Shown here in pieces: positions 25,176 through 33,372 of a stretch of DNA of 64,000 nucleotides. Source of the stretch: JAKOUY01 sp037045185 (GTDB lineage: Bacteria > Actinomycetota > Acidimicrobiia > Acidimicrobiales > Ilumatobacteraceae). The notes under the pieces were generated by a model. The model was not told the DNA's origin. It worked only from the letters and a program-made list of their open reading frames with translations, and made no database searches. The position numbers and the translations under genes were made by a program. How positions within the stretch are numbered: the first letter of the stretch is position 1; each line of letters starts with the position of its first letter. Where the stretch lies: assembly GCA_037045185.1 (NCBI GenBank), contig JBAOHQ010000001.1:242099-306098 (forward strand), given 5' to 3'.

Positions 25176-26666
25176 TTATCCGACTGGTCGCGCAACACGG
25201 AGTGACTGATGACCGCTGAACTGCATCACCCCGTCACTGAGCGGGTCGCGCAGGAGCAGCCGCTTGTCGGTGGCGTAGTGCTGCGGGTTGACCCACGGCG
25301 CCCGGTCGCCCTGCTTGGGCAGCAGGTGCGCCACCCGCTCGACGTAGCCGGCGGAGAAGTCGTCGACCCACGGTCGCGCCGTCATGTCGCGGTCGGACGG
25401 GCGCAGCCGCGGGGTGCACGTGTCGGTCCCGGTCTGGCGCATGTGGTTGAGCAGGCGGCACACGAAGCGGCAGGTGAGGTCGGCGCGCAGGGTCCACGAG
25501 GCGTTGATGTACCCGAACGTCGAGGCCAGGTTGGGCACATCGCTGTAGGCCAGCCCCTTGTACGTCCAGGTCTTGCTGAAGTCGACCGGCGCGCCATCCA
25601 CGTCGAAGGCCACCTCGCCCAGCGTGACCAGTTCCAGACCGGTTGCCGTGACGATGATGTCCGCGGCGACCTCCTCGCCGCTCACCAGGCGGACGCCGCC
25701 GGCGCTGAAGCGGTCGATGTGGCCGGTGACGACGTCGACCTTGCCGCTCTTGATCGCCTTGAACAGGTCACCGTTGGGGATCAGGCACAGCCGCTGATCC
25801 CACGGGTTGTAGCTGGGGGTGAAGTGGCGGTCCACGTCGTAGTCCGGTCCCAGGGCCCTGCGAACCTCGCGCAGCAGGACGCGCTTCACCGTCTCGGGCC
25901 GGGTCCGGGTCCGCCGGTACACGAACTGCTGCAGGTGGACGTTCTTGAACCGGGTGATGGCGTAGGCGGCCCGATCCGGGAGGATCCGGCGAAGCCGGTT
26001 GGCGATGGCGTCACGGTCGGGCCGGGCGACCACGTAGGTGGGCGATCGCTGGATCATGGTGACGTGGGCGGCCTCGCCGGCCATGGCCGGCACCACGGTC
26101 ATCGCCGTCGCCCCCGAGCCGATGACGGCCACTCGCTTGCGTCGGTAGTCGAGGTCCTCGGGCCACTGCTGCGGGTGCGCGATCGTGCCGGCGAAGTCCT
26201 CCCGCCCGGCGAAGTCGGGTGTGTGCCCGTGACGGTAGCTGTAGTACCCCGAGCACATGAACAGGAAGTTGCAGGTCAGGGCGACGGCGTCACCGCTGGC
26301 GGCGTTCGTGCCGCGGACCGTCCAGCGCGCCGCTGCGCCGTCCCACGATGCGGTCTGCACCAGGTGCTGGAAGCGGATGTGCCTGGCGATGCCGAACTCG
26401 GCGACGGTCTCCCGCAGGTAGGCCATGATCGAGGGTCCGTCGGCGATCGCCCGCTCGGCCGTCCACGGCTTGAACGAGTAGCCAAGGGTGTGCATGTCGC
26501 TGTCGGAGCGGACACCCGGATAGCGGAACAGGTCCCACGTGCCGCCGATGTCGGCGCGGCCCTCGAGGATCACGAAGCTCCGATCAGCGCACTCGCGCTG
26601 CAGGAAGTAGGCCGCACCGATGCCGCTGATCCCGGCCCCCACCACGACCACGTCGACGTGTTCCAC
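25176..26666 (-). CDS. ethA: EthA-type flavin-containing Baeyer-Villiger monooxygenase
   Basis: A 496-residue protein matching mycobacterial EthA over its length: GAGISGIGAAYFLQ, GGTWDLFRYPGVRSDSDM, the BVMO fingerprint FAGTIAHPQQWP, the second Rossmann motif VIGSGATA and YNPWDQRLCLIPNGDLF. BVMOs use NADPH, FAD and oxygen to insert oxygen next to a ketone; EthA in Mycobacterium tuberculosis activates the drug ethionamide. The physiological substrate here is unknown. No TetR-type EthR gene is adjacent. It lies 17 bases upstream of the NsrR-type gene on the same strand, so read-through transcription is possible. Confidence 0.88.
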   Translation of the reverse strand: MEHVDVVVVGAGISGIGAAYFLQRECADRSFVILEGRADIGGTWDLFRYPGVRSDSDMHTLGYSFKPWTAERAIADGPSIMAYLRETVAEFGIARHIRFQHLVQTASWDGAAARWTVRGTNAASGDAVALTCNFLFMCSGYYSYRHGHTPDFAGREDFAGTIAHPQQWPEDLDYRRKRVAVIGSGATAMTVVPAMAGEAAHVTMIQRSPTYVVARPDRDAIANRLRRILPDRAAYAITRFKNVHLQQFVYRRTRTRPETVKRVLLREVRRALGPDYDVDRHFTPSYNPWDQRLCLIPNGDLFKAIKSGKVDVVTGHIDRFSAGGVRLVSGEEVAADIIVTATGLELVTLGEVAFDVDGAPVDFSKTWTYKGLAYSDVPNLASTFGYINASWTLRADLTCRFVCRLLNHMRQTGTDTCTPRLRPSDRDMTARPWVDDFSAGYVERVAHLLPKQGDRAPWVNPQHYATDKRLLLRDPLSDGVMQFSGHQSLRVARPVG

Positions 26667-26698
26667 GAGGGCAACCTACTGAGCGCGAGACTCCGGGG

Positions 26699-27596
26699 AT
26701 GCAGTTGCAGCACGGACAGACCGCGGTGGTGACCGGCGCGGCCAGCGGGATCGGCCTGGCCCTCGCCCAGCGCTTCGCCGCCGCCGGATTGAACGTGGTG
26801 ATGGCCGACGTCGAGGCCGCGGCCTTGACCGCGGCCGCCGATCGGGTGCGCGCCGGCGGCGTCGAGGTGCACGCCCAGCGCTGCGACGTTCGCCATGCCG
26901 ACGACGTGGCCGGGCTCGCCGAGGCCGCCATCCAGCGCTTCGGCGCGGTGCACGTGGTGTGCAACAACGCCGGTGTCTCCGGCGGCGGCGACCCGTGGTT
27001 CGGGTCGATCACGGCCTGGGACTGGACGATCGGGGTCAACCTCTACGGGGTGATCCACGGTGTGCGCGCCTTCCTGCCCCATGTCCTGGCGACGGGCGGG
27101 CACATCGTCAACACCGCCTCGATGGCTGGGCTGTACCCCGGCCTGTCGCCCGTCTACGACAGCGACGAAGCACGCCGTCGTCGCGCTGACCGAGAACCTC
27201 TACCGGCAGATGGCGCTGGTGGGCTCGCCGATCGGCGTGAGCTGCCTGTGCCCGGGCTGGGTGCGGACACGCATCTTCGAATCCGAGCGGAACTTCCCCG
27301 GCGACCTCGGCGTGCTGGAGCACAGCCCCACCATGGACATCGTCCGCCCGCACATCGAGCGGGTCATCGCCGAGGGTGTCACCCCGGCGGCGGTTGCCGA
27401 CCTGGTCGCCCAGGCGATCGACGGGGGGCGTTTCTGGGTGTTCACCGACCAGGATTGGGTGGACCTGGCGGCGGCCCGCTGGGCCACCGTCGCCGATGGG
27501 ATCAATCCAGTGATCGACGAGCAGGTACCCGGGATGCCCAGCGCGACGGAGATCCGTGCCCTGATCGAGACGGCCCTGGCCCCGCCACCGGCCTAA
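26699..27596 (+). CDS. Short-chain dehydrogenase/reductase (one frameshift)
   Basis: The N-terminal frame shows the cofactor motif TGAASGIGLALAQRF, NNAGVSGGG and HIVNTASMAGLYPG. The frame is then lost in the active site: the catalytic Tyr at 27155-27157 is followed by one extra base (about 27158), after which the other frame reads TATKHAVVALTENLYRQ and continues to a normal C-terminus. Without the extra base Tyr-x-x-x-Lys is restored and the product is 298 residues. This is most likely a sequencing insertion; a genuine pseudogene is possible. It is divergent from the EthA-type gene with a 32-base gap. Confidence 0.75.
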
Positions 27597-27613
27597 ACAC
27601 CTCGGGCGAACTC

Positions 27614-27629
27614 TCGAACACCTGTTCGC
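27614..27629. promoter_or_regulatory. SOS (LexA) box upstream of dinB
   Basis: TCGAAC-ACCT-GTTCGC matches the actinobacterial LexA operator TCGAAC-N4-GTTCGA in 11 of 12 defined positions. It ends 13 bases before the dinB start codon, placing DNA polymerase IV under DNA-damage control. Confidence 0.85.
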
Positions 27630-27642
27630 TACTCTGCGAGAT

Positions 27643-28887
27643 GTGCCGCTGACGATCCTGCACGCCGACCTCGATGCGTTCTACGCCTCGGTGGAGCAGT
27701 TACTCGACCCATCGCTGCGCGGCCTGCCCATCGCCGTCGGCGGCGGGGTGGTGCTGGCCGCCTCCTACGAGGCCAAGCGCTTCGGAGTGAGCAGCGGGAT
27801 GCCCGCCGCTCGGGCCCGGCAACTGTGCCCTGGGTTGCGCGTCGTCGGTGGTCACGTTCGGGAGTACCAGCGCCTGGCCGACCTGGTGATGGCGGTGTTC
27901 GACGAGTTCACCCCGCACGTCCAGCGGATCTCCATCGACGAGGCATTCCTCGACGTCAGCGGCTCGATCCACCTGTTCGGCGACGGCGCCACCATCGGCA
28001 CCGAGATCCGCAGCAGGGTGCGCAGCCGGGTCGGCTTGCCGATCTCGGTCGGTGTGGCCAGCACCAAGCACCTCGCCAAGGTGGCCTCGCAGGTGGCCAA
28101 GCCCGACGGTCTGGTGGTGGTGCCCCACGGCCATGAGCGGGCCTTCCTCGAGCCGCTGCCGGTCGGCCTGCTGTGGGGCGTCGGCCCGGTCACCGAGGCC
28201 AAGTTGGCCGGCCGCGGGATCCACACGATCGGGCAGATGGCCGCCGCCGACCACGGGATGCTCCGCTCCCTGCTCGGCGAGGCGGTGGGCACGAAGATGG
28301 CCGACCTGGCGGTGAACCGCGACCATCGCTCCGTGCGGCCCGGCGGTCGGTCGTCCAGCGTGGGCGCCCAGTCCGGATTCGAGCGCAGCACCGCCACCGC
28401 CCAGCTGATCCGGGCCGTGCTCGGCCATCTCGCCGACCGGGTCTCCAGCCGGCTGCGGGCATCCGAGCGGGCCGGGCGCACCGTCACCGTGCGGGTGCGC
28501 TTCGCTCGCGCCGGTCGGGCAAGCCGGTCGGTGACCCGCTCGCACACCCTCGACGACGCCGTGTCCACCACCCTGACCATCACCGAGATCGCCGAGCGCC
28601 TGGTGGGCGTGGCGTTAGCGGACCATCCCGACGAGACGGAGATCTCGCTGCTGGCCATCTCGGTGTCCAACCTGCGCCCGCAGCCGGCCCTCCAGTTGGA
28701 GCTGCCGGTGGTCTGCGACGATCCGCTACGCCCGGGCTCGCCCGTCGGCGCGGCACGCTGGGCGGTCGACCGTTCGATCGACGCCGTACGCCTCAAGTTC
28801 GGGCGGACCGCCGTCGGCTACGCCGGCGTGGCGCTCTCTCCGTATCACTCCGTCCCCGACGAGTTCCGTGAGCTCGCCGAGCACTGA
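27643..28887 (+). CDS. dinB: DNA polymerase IV (DinB), Y-family
   Basis: The GTG at 27643 begins the conserved palm LTILHADLDAFYASVEQL with its metal-binding aspartate. The second catalytic motif RISIDEAFLDVSGS and the YEAKRFGV fingers motif are present, as are the little-finger domain and a C-terminus without an obvious clamp-binding QLxLF motif apart from LQLELP near 346-351. The 414-residue length is normal. Pol IV carries out error-prone translesion synthesis. It is preceded by a good LexA box. Confidence 0.93.
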   Translation: MPLTILHADLDAFYASVEQLLDPSLRGLPIAVGGGVVLAASYEAKRFGVSSGMPAARARQLCPGLRVVGGHVREYQRLADLVMAVFDEFTPHVQRISIDEAFLDVSGSIHLFGDGATIGTEIRSRVRSRVGLPISVGVASTKHLAKVASQVAKPDGLVVVPHGHERAFLEPLPVGLLWGVGPVTEAKLAGRGIHTIGQMAAADHGMLRSLLGEAVGTKMADLAVNRDHRSVRPGGRSSSVGAQSGFERSTATAQLIRAVLGHLADRVSSRLRASERAGRTVTVRVRFARAGRASRSVTRSHTLDDAVSTTLTITEIAERLVGVALADHPDETEISLLAISVSNLRPQPALQLELPVVCDDPLRPGSPVGAARWAVDRSIDAVRLKFGRTAVGYAGVALSPYHSVPDEFRELAEH

Positions 28888-28977
28888 CCGAGACGTCGTG
28901 GGCCAGGAGGTCGCCCAGCGAGACCCCGAACCCGTTGCGCCTCACCGTACGCGCCGGCATCGTCCGCGGCGGTCCGG

Positions 28978-30111
28978 CTACTCCCGATCCGCCACGGTGA
29001 CGCCGTTGGCCACCAGGGTTGCGGCATCCATCGGGGTCGGTGCTGCGTCCACCCCGAACAGGTGGCGCAGCCAGGCCGTGACCCCGTGGCGGATGATCGG
29101 GTAGACCTCGGTGACAGGACGGTTCGGCGGCTTGCACCCGTCCTCACCGAGCAGGCGCAGCCGTGGCTGGGCATCGAGCAACGGTCCGAGCCCGCTCTGC
29201 TCGGCCACGCCGATGATCCCGGTGCCTCCGCCCAGGGTGCAGAAGTCGTCGAACCCGTTGTGCCCCACCCCGGCCAGCAACCAGTAGGTGGTCGGCAGGG
29301 CGGCACCGTCGAAGGCCGTTCGGGTGACGGTGTCGGGCGAGACCACGCCATCGTGGTCACCCGCCAGGAAGAACGACGGCTTGGCGGGCGCCGGCTCCGG
29401 CGGATCGGCTCGCAGCCCGGAGGCCATGGAGACATAGCCGTCGATGCGCGGGTCGGCCGCGGCGGCCGCAACGGTGGCGCCGCCCGCCGAGTGTCCCACC
29501 GCGGCGACACGCCCGCCATCGACGTGAGCGCCAAGCACCGGGGAGTCCTCGACGAGTTGCAGGGCGTCCAGCAGATCCGTGACGGAGTCGGCCCGCTCTC
29601 CCGAGGCGGTGTTGCCCAGCACGTTGAACAGGTCCCGGCTGGCGTGCTCGGGCGAGGCCACCACCATCCCCCATGACGCCAGGTGGGCGGTGAGGAACGT
29701 CGACTGCAACCGCATCCCCATGAACCCGTGGCTGAACAGCACGAGCGGGAAGCGGCCATCGGCGGGCGCCGCGTCGCGCGCCGCGTCGTAGGTGAGGGTG
29801 GCATCCGCGGATGCCGTCAGCAATGCCCGGATCGCCGGCGGGACGAATGCTCGCAGGTCGTAGGTGTCCGTCGCGCTGGGGCCAGGGGTGGCTGGGTACC
29901 AGACCTCCACCAGGCGCCCGTCCGGGCTCACCATCGAGGTGACACCCACCCGGAACGGGCCGCGGTCCGCGTAGGGCATCGGCACGGCGCTCACCGGCGT
30001 CGCCGGGACGGCGCCGCCGGGAAGGGTGGCGGCGGCCGGGGAGGACGGGGCAAGGGACAACCAGGCGCCCGTGGCCAGCATCGGGAGCAGGACGCGGAGT
30101 CGCATCGCCAC
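28978..30111 (-). CDS. Secreted alpha/beta-hydrolase, platelet-activating-factor acetylhydrolase/lipase-like
   Basis: A 377-residue protein with an N-terminal signal peptide (LRVLLPMLATGAWLSLA then an Ala-rich cleavage region). The fold is shown by VEVWYPATP, PLVLFSHGFMGMRLQST, the nucleophile elbow VGHSAGGATVAAAA and FFLAGDHDGVVS with the acid, then GHNGFDDFC with the histidine. This family includes PAF-acetylhydrolases and polyester-cleaving hydrolases. Two cysteines near the C-terminus suggest an extracellular disulfide. Substrate unknown. It is convergent with dinB; the 90-base gap between them holds no clear feature. Confidence 0.82.
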   Translation of the reverse strand: MAMRLRVLLPMLATGAWLSLAPSSPAAATLPGGAVPATPVSAVPMPYADRGPFRVGVTSMVSPDGRLVEVWYPATPGPSATDTYDLRAFVPPAIRALLTASADATLTYDAARDAAPADGRFPLVLFSHGFMGMRLQSTFLTAHLASWGMVVASPEHASRDLFNVLGNTASGERADSVTDLLDALQLVEDSPVLGAHVDGGRVAAVGHSAGGATVAAAAADPRIDGYVSMASGLRADPPEPAPAKPSFFLAGDHDGVVSPDTVTRTAFDGAALPTTYWLLAGVGHNGFDDFCTLGGGTGIIGVAEQSGLGPLLDAQPRLRLLGEDGCKPPNRPVTEVYPIIRHGVTAWLRHLFGVDAAPTPMDAATLVANGVTVADRE

Positions 30112-30242
30112 AGTATGACCTCCTCGCCCGCAGCCCGGCCCTTCGCCGACGTCACTATTGCGTGCGCTTCCAAGCCGGTCCGCAGGCGGATGGGCGGGCC
30201 CTAAGGTGCCGCCTGGGCCCCGTGGCCCAGGGAGGAACGGTT

Positions 30243-32564
30243 GTGGAGACGGACGCCGATCTCGAGGTGCTCGAGCAGATCCAGCAGCGGGTGCTGTGGC
30301 TGGCCGTGCGGATGATCGACCACGCCAACCACGATCGCCCCGACGCCGGCGGGATCAAGGTGGGCGGGCATCAGGCGTCGAGCGCGTCGATGGTCTCGAT
30401 CATGACCGCGCTGTGGTTCGGCCACCTGACCGGCGACGACAAGGTGGCGATCAAGCCGCACTCCTCGCCCGTGTACCACGCGATCAAGTACCTGACGGGG
30501 GAGCTCGACCGCTCCTACCTGACCCGGCTGCGCAGCCTCGGGGGGTTGCAGGCGTACCCGAGCCGGACGAAGGACCCCGACGTCGCCGATTTCTCCACCG
30601 GCTCGGTCGGGCTGGGCGCGGTGGCGCCCCTGTTCGCGGCCGCGGCGCGGCGCTACATCGACGCCCACTTCCCTGCCCGGGCCACCGGGCGGTTCATCGC
30701 CCTGGTGGGTGACGCCGAACTCGACGAGGGCAACGTGTGGGAGGCGATCGCCGATCCGGCGCTGCACGGCCTTGACAACGTGATGTGGATCGTCGACGTC
30801 AACCGGCAGAGCCTTGACCGGGTGGTCCCGGCGATGAAGGCCCGCCAGCTGATGCGCTTCTTCGCCGAGTCCGGGTGGCATGTGGAGGAGGTCAAGTACG
30901 GCCGCCGGCTCCAGCGGGCCTTTGCCGCAGACGGGGGCGAGGCCCTCCGGCGGCACATCGACCAGATGTCCAACGAGGCCTACCAGAGCCTGTTCGCCCT
31001 GCGCGGCGCCGACCTGCGGGCCCGATTCCTGGGCGGCGCGGACGCGGCGGTGCAGCGGTTGGTCGGTGAGATCCCCGATGGCGACCTTGCCGCAGTGGTC
31101 CACAACCTCGGTGGGCACGATCTGGCCGAACTGATCGCCGCCTACCGGCGCTGCGATCTGGTGGCGGACCGACCGAGCATCGTGTTCGCCTACACCATCA
31201 AGGGCTGGGGTCTGCCGATCGCCGGTGACCCGCTGAACCACGCCGCCCTGTTGAACGGCGCTCAGATCGCCGAGTTCCGCTCGGCCCTCGCCCTGAACGA
31301 GCAGACCGAGTGGGATCGCTTCGAGCCCGGCAGTGACGCCGGCCGGTGGTGCCAGAGGGTCGGGGCGATGATCAACAACCGGCCCGTCGGCGAACGGGCG
31401 ATGGTGGCGGTCCCTCCCGAGACGAGCGTCGTCACCGCCAAGCCGGTGTCGACGCAGGAGACCTTCGGCCGGTCCATCGCCGTGCTGGCCGGCGACGCGG
31501 AGGTCGCCAAGCGCCTGGTCACCACATCACCCGATGTGTCGGTGTCGACCAACCTCGGCGGGTGGATCAACAAGGTCGGCGTGTTCACCCCGCAGGACGC
31601 CGAGGACTTCGTGGGCGAGGGTCGCCTGCTGCGCTGGCGCCAAGGACCGACCGGCCGGCACATCGAGCTCGGCCTGTCGGAGATGAACCTGTTCCTGATG
31701 CTGCACGCCCTCGGGCTCGGCCACGAACTGCACGGGGAGCACCTGCTCCCGGTGGGGACCGTGTACGACCCGTTCGTGTGCCGCGGCCTCGACGCGCTCA
31801 TCTACGCGCTCTACAACGGCGCCCGGTTCGTGCTGGTGGGCACACCATCGGGTGTCACCCTGGCCCCCGAAGGCGGGGCGCACCAGAGCAGCATCACCGC
31901 CTCCATCGGGTTGGAGCTTCCCGGCATCACCTGCGCCGAGCCTGCCTTCGCCCGGGCAGTCGATTGGTTGCTGTGCGACGGGCTGGCCCGGCTCAGCGCG
32001 CCCGACGGGGAGTCGCTGTACCTTCGGCTGTCGACCCGGCCGATCGACCAGGCCCCCTTCGAGGGTCTGCTGGCCGCGGTGGGCGCCGAGCGGCTTCGCC
32101 GGGAGGTGCTGGCCGGCGGGTACCGGCTGATCTCGCCCGACCACCCGGCCGACATCGTCATCGCCGCGAGCGGCGCCGTGGTGCCCGAGGCCCTTTCCGC
32201 GGTCGACCTGCTCGCCGATGAGGGTGTCACGGCAACGCTGATCGACGTCACCAACCAGGGCCGCCTGTACCGCGGCTGGACCGGGAGCACTCGCACCGCC
32301 GTCGCCGAGGCGCGCCGGGCATCGGGCGACTTCCACCTGGCAACGCTGATCCCTCCTGACGACCGCTCGGCGGCGCTGGTCACGGTGCACGACGCCGCCT
32401 CGCACTCGATGGCCTGGATGGGCTCGGTCTTCGGGCAGCGCACAGTCTCGGTCGGCGTCGACTCGTTCGGCCAGTCCGGCTCGATCGACGAGCTCTACGG
32501 CCTCTTCGGCCTCACCGCCGAGCAGATCGTCAACGCCGCCCTCGTCGCCCTCTCCCCCACCTGA
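30243..32564 (+). CDS. AceE-like thiamine-diphosphate E1 component (pyruvate dehydrogenase E1/transketolase family)
   Basis: The GTG at 30243 has a GGAGG ribosome site seven bases upstream and gives 773 residues. It resembles homodimeric pyruvate dehydrogenase E1: GGHQASSASMVSIMTALWF, HSSPVYHAIKYLTG, GGLQAYPSRTKDPDVADFSTGS written in two parts, and the thiamine-diphosphate motif GDAELDEGN...VDVNRQSLD (usually GDGEMDEPE). It is over 100 residues shorter than typical AceE and no E2 or E3 gene is near. It could be an alternative 2-oxo acid dehydrogenase component or a transketolase-like enzyme. It is followed by the second copy of the 45-bp repeat. Confidence 0.75.
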   Translation: METDADLEVLEQIQQRVLWLAVRMIDHANHDRPDAGGIKVGGHQASSASMVSIMTALWFGHLTGDDKVAIKPHSSPVYHAIKYLTGELDRSYLTRLRSLGGLQAYPSRTKDPDVADFSTGSVGLGAVAPLFAAAARRYIDAHFPARATGRFIALVGDAELDEGNVWEAIADPALHGLDNVMWIVDVNRQSLDRVVPAMKARQLMRFFAESGWHVEEVKYGRRLQRAFAADGGEALRRHIDQMSNEAYQSLFALRGADLRARFLGGADAAVQRLVGEIPDGDLAAVVHNLGGHDLAELIAAYRRCDLVADRPSIVFAYTIKGWGLPIAGDPLNHAALLNGAQIAEFRSALALNEQTEWDRFEPGSDAGRWCQRVGAMINNRPVGERAMVAVPPETSVVTAKPVSTQETFGRSIAVLAGDAEVAKRLVTTSPDVSVSTNLGGWINKVGVFTPQDAEDFVGEGRLLRWRQGPTGRHIELGLSEMNLFLMLHALGLGHELHGEHLLPVGTVYDPFVCRGLDALIYALYNGARFVLVGTPSGVTLAPEGGAHQSSITASIGLELPGITCAEPAFARAVDWLLCDGLARLSAPDGESLYLRLSTRPIDQAPFEGLLAAVGAERLRREVLAGGYRLISPDHPADIVIAASGAVVPEALSAVDLLADEGVTATLIDVTNQGRLYRGWTGSTRTAVAEARRASGDFHLATLIPPDDRSAALVTVHDAASHSMAWMGSVFGQRTVSVGVDSFGQSGSIDELYGLFGLTAEQIVNAALVALSPT

Positions 32565-32567
32565 CGA

Positions 32568-32612
32568 TTTGTTCACTCACACTCCCACCTGACTGGAGAT
32601 CACGTGAACAAA
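32568..32612. repeat. 45-bp dispersed element with terminal inverted repeats, copy 2
   Basis: The element begins three bases after the stop of the AceE-like gene. Here the termini TTTGTTCAC and GTGAACAAA are perfect 9-base inverted repeats, and TGACTGGAGATCA is conserved with the copy at 5810-5854. Both copies sit immediately downstream of a stop codon. Confidence 0.7.
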
Positions 32613-32699
32613 CCCATGGCTCCCAGGCGGCGGCGAGCTGGTGTACGTTCCTTGCCGCGGGCGCCGGACGGTCCGGCTTCGGGGAAGGGCGGGACATTC

Positions 32700-33095
32700 G
32701 TGAACAGAACCATCAAGGCTGCGCTGTCGGCAATCACCATCGGCGTCGCCGCCGGAGTGCCCGCGCCGCAGGTCGACGCCGCTGCGTCGGATCACGTGTG
32801 GCGGAACATCCGGATGCGCAACGAGCCCGGCGTCGACACGGCGGTGGTCGGCGCCTCGTGCAACGACCACGACGAGGGCGATATCGCCAAGAGCAAGTGG
32901 AACACGCTGCTGACGTGCAACACGTACGTCCCCGTGCCGGGCAAGCCGGGCAGGTTCTTCTCCAAGCGCCACTGGACGTTCGTCTACGAGGACCTCGAAA
33001 GCCCCGACACGTGCTTGTCTGACGGCTTCTACCTCCCCGACGGAGACCCCGGCATGAAGGTCTACAAGCCCAGCGAGTGCCGCGTCGTCAACTGA
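32700..33095 (+). CDS. Small secreted cysteine-rich protein, family A member 1
   Basis: A GTG at 32700 gives 131 residues with a clear signal peptide (NRTIKAALSAITIGVAAG, then an APQVDAAA cleavage region). A longer start at 32604 would run from the repeat element and hide the signal peptide, so I reject it. The mature part has four cysteines in the pattern GASC-x14-W-N-T-L-L-x-C, then C-L-S-D-G-F-Y and a final Cys. The same pattern recurs in the protein at 57153-57614. I do not recognise the family. Two disulfides and an exported location are likely; function is unknown. Confidence 0.7.
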   Translation: MNRTIKAALSAITIGVAAGVPAPQVDAAASDHVWRNIRMRNEPGVDTAVVGASCNDHDEGDIAKSKWNTLLTCNTYVPVPGKPGRFFSKRHWTFVYEDLESPDTCLSDGFYLPDGDPGMKVYKPSECRVVN

Positions 33096-33118
33096 CGGCT
33101 GACACCTCGACCACCGAG

Positions 33119-33148
33119 GCGTGCCCGGGTCATCGTGCCCGGGCACGC
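33119..33148 (+). terminator. Perfect 11-bp stem hairpin after the secreted protein gene
   Basis: GCGTGCCCGGG (33119-33129) pairs exactly with CCCGGGCACGC (33138-33148) around an eight-base loop, 23 bases after the secreted-protein stop. No T-tract follows. The rest of the gap up to about 33290 shows no convincing gene on either strand. Confidence 0.5.
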
Positions 33149-33300
33149 TTCGCGCCCGTCTCCCCAGGTCGGTTGGCGGTTCGGTGACGAGCCGGTTGAG
33201 CGCTCGCCGAAGGCGGCAACCAGGCCAGCCGTCTCCGGAGTGTCGCCGCCTCCTGCGCATCGCTGGAGCACACCGCCTAGGACGAGCGGGTTGCGAAACA

Positions 33301-33346
33301 TACAGCGTACGTGTACGTTCGTGCTACGTCGACGTACAGCGTACGT
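33301..33346. promoter_or_regulatory. Repeated CGTACGT operator-like array before sulfurtransferase gene
   Basis: TACAGCGTACGT occurs twice (33301-33312 and 33335-33346), 34 bases apart. The space between is filled with further GTACGT/ACGTCGACGT palindromes. A TTGCGA at about 33290 could be a -35. This density of overlapping palindromes just before a start codon is typical of a TetR-like repressor target, but no regulator gene is adjacent. Confidence 0.45.
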
Positions 33347-33372
33347 ACGTCGTTGGACGAAAGGCCTTCCCC

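Noticed and set aside
33062..33301. Small genes on either strand between the secreted protein and the sulfurtransferase
   Set aside because: The open frames are short, Arg/Pro-rich and overlap a hairpin and the palindromic promoter; none has recognisable features.
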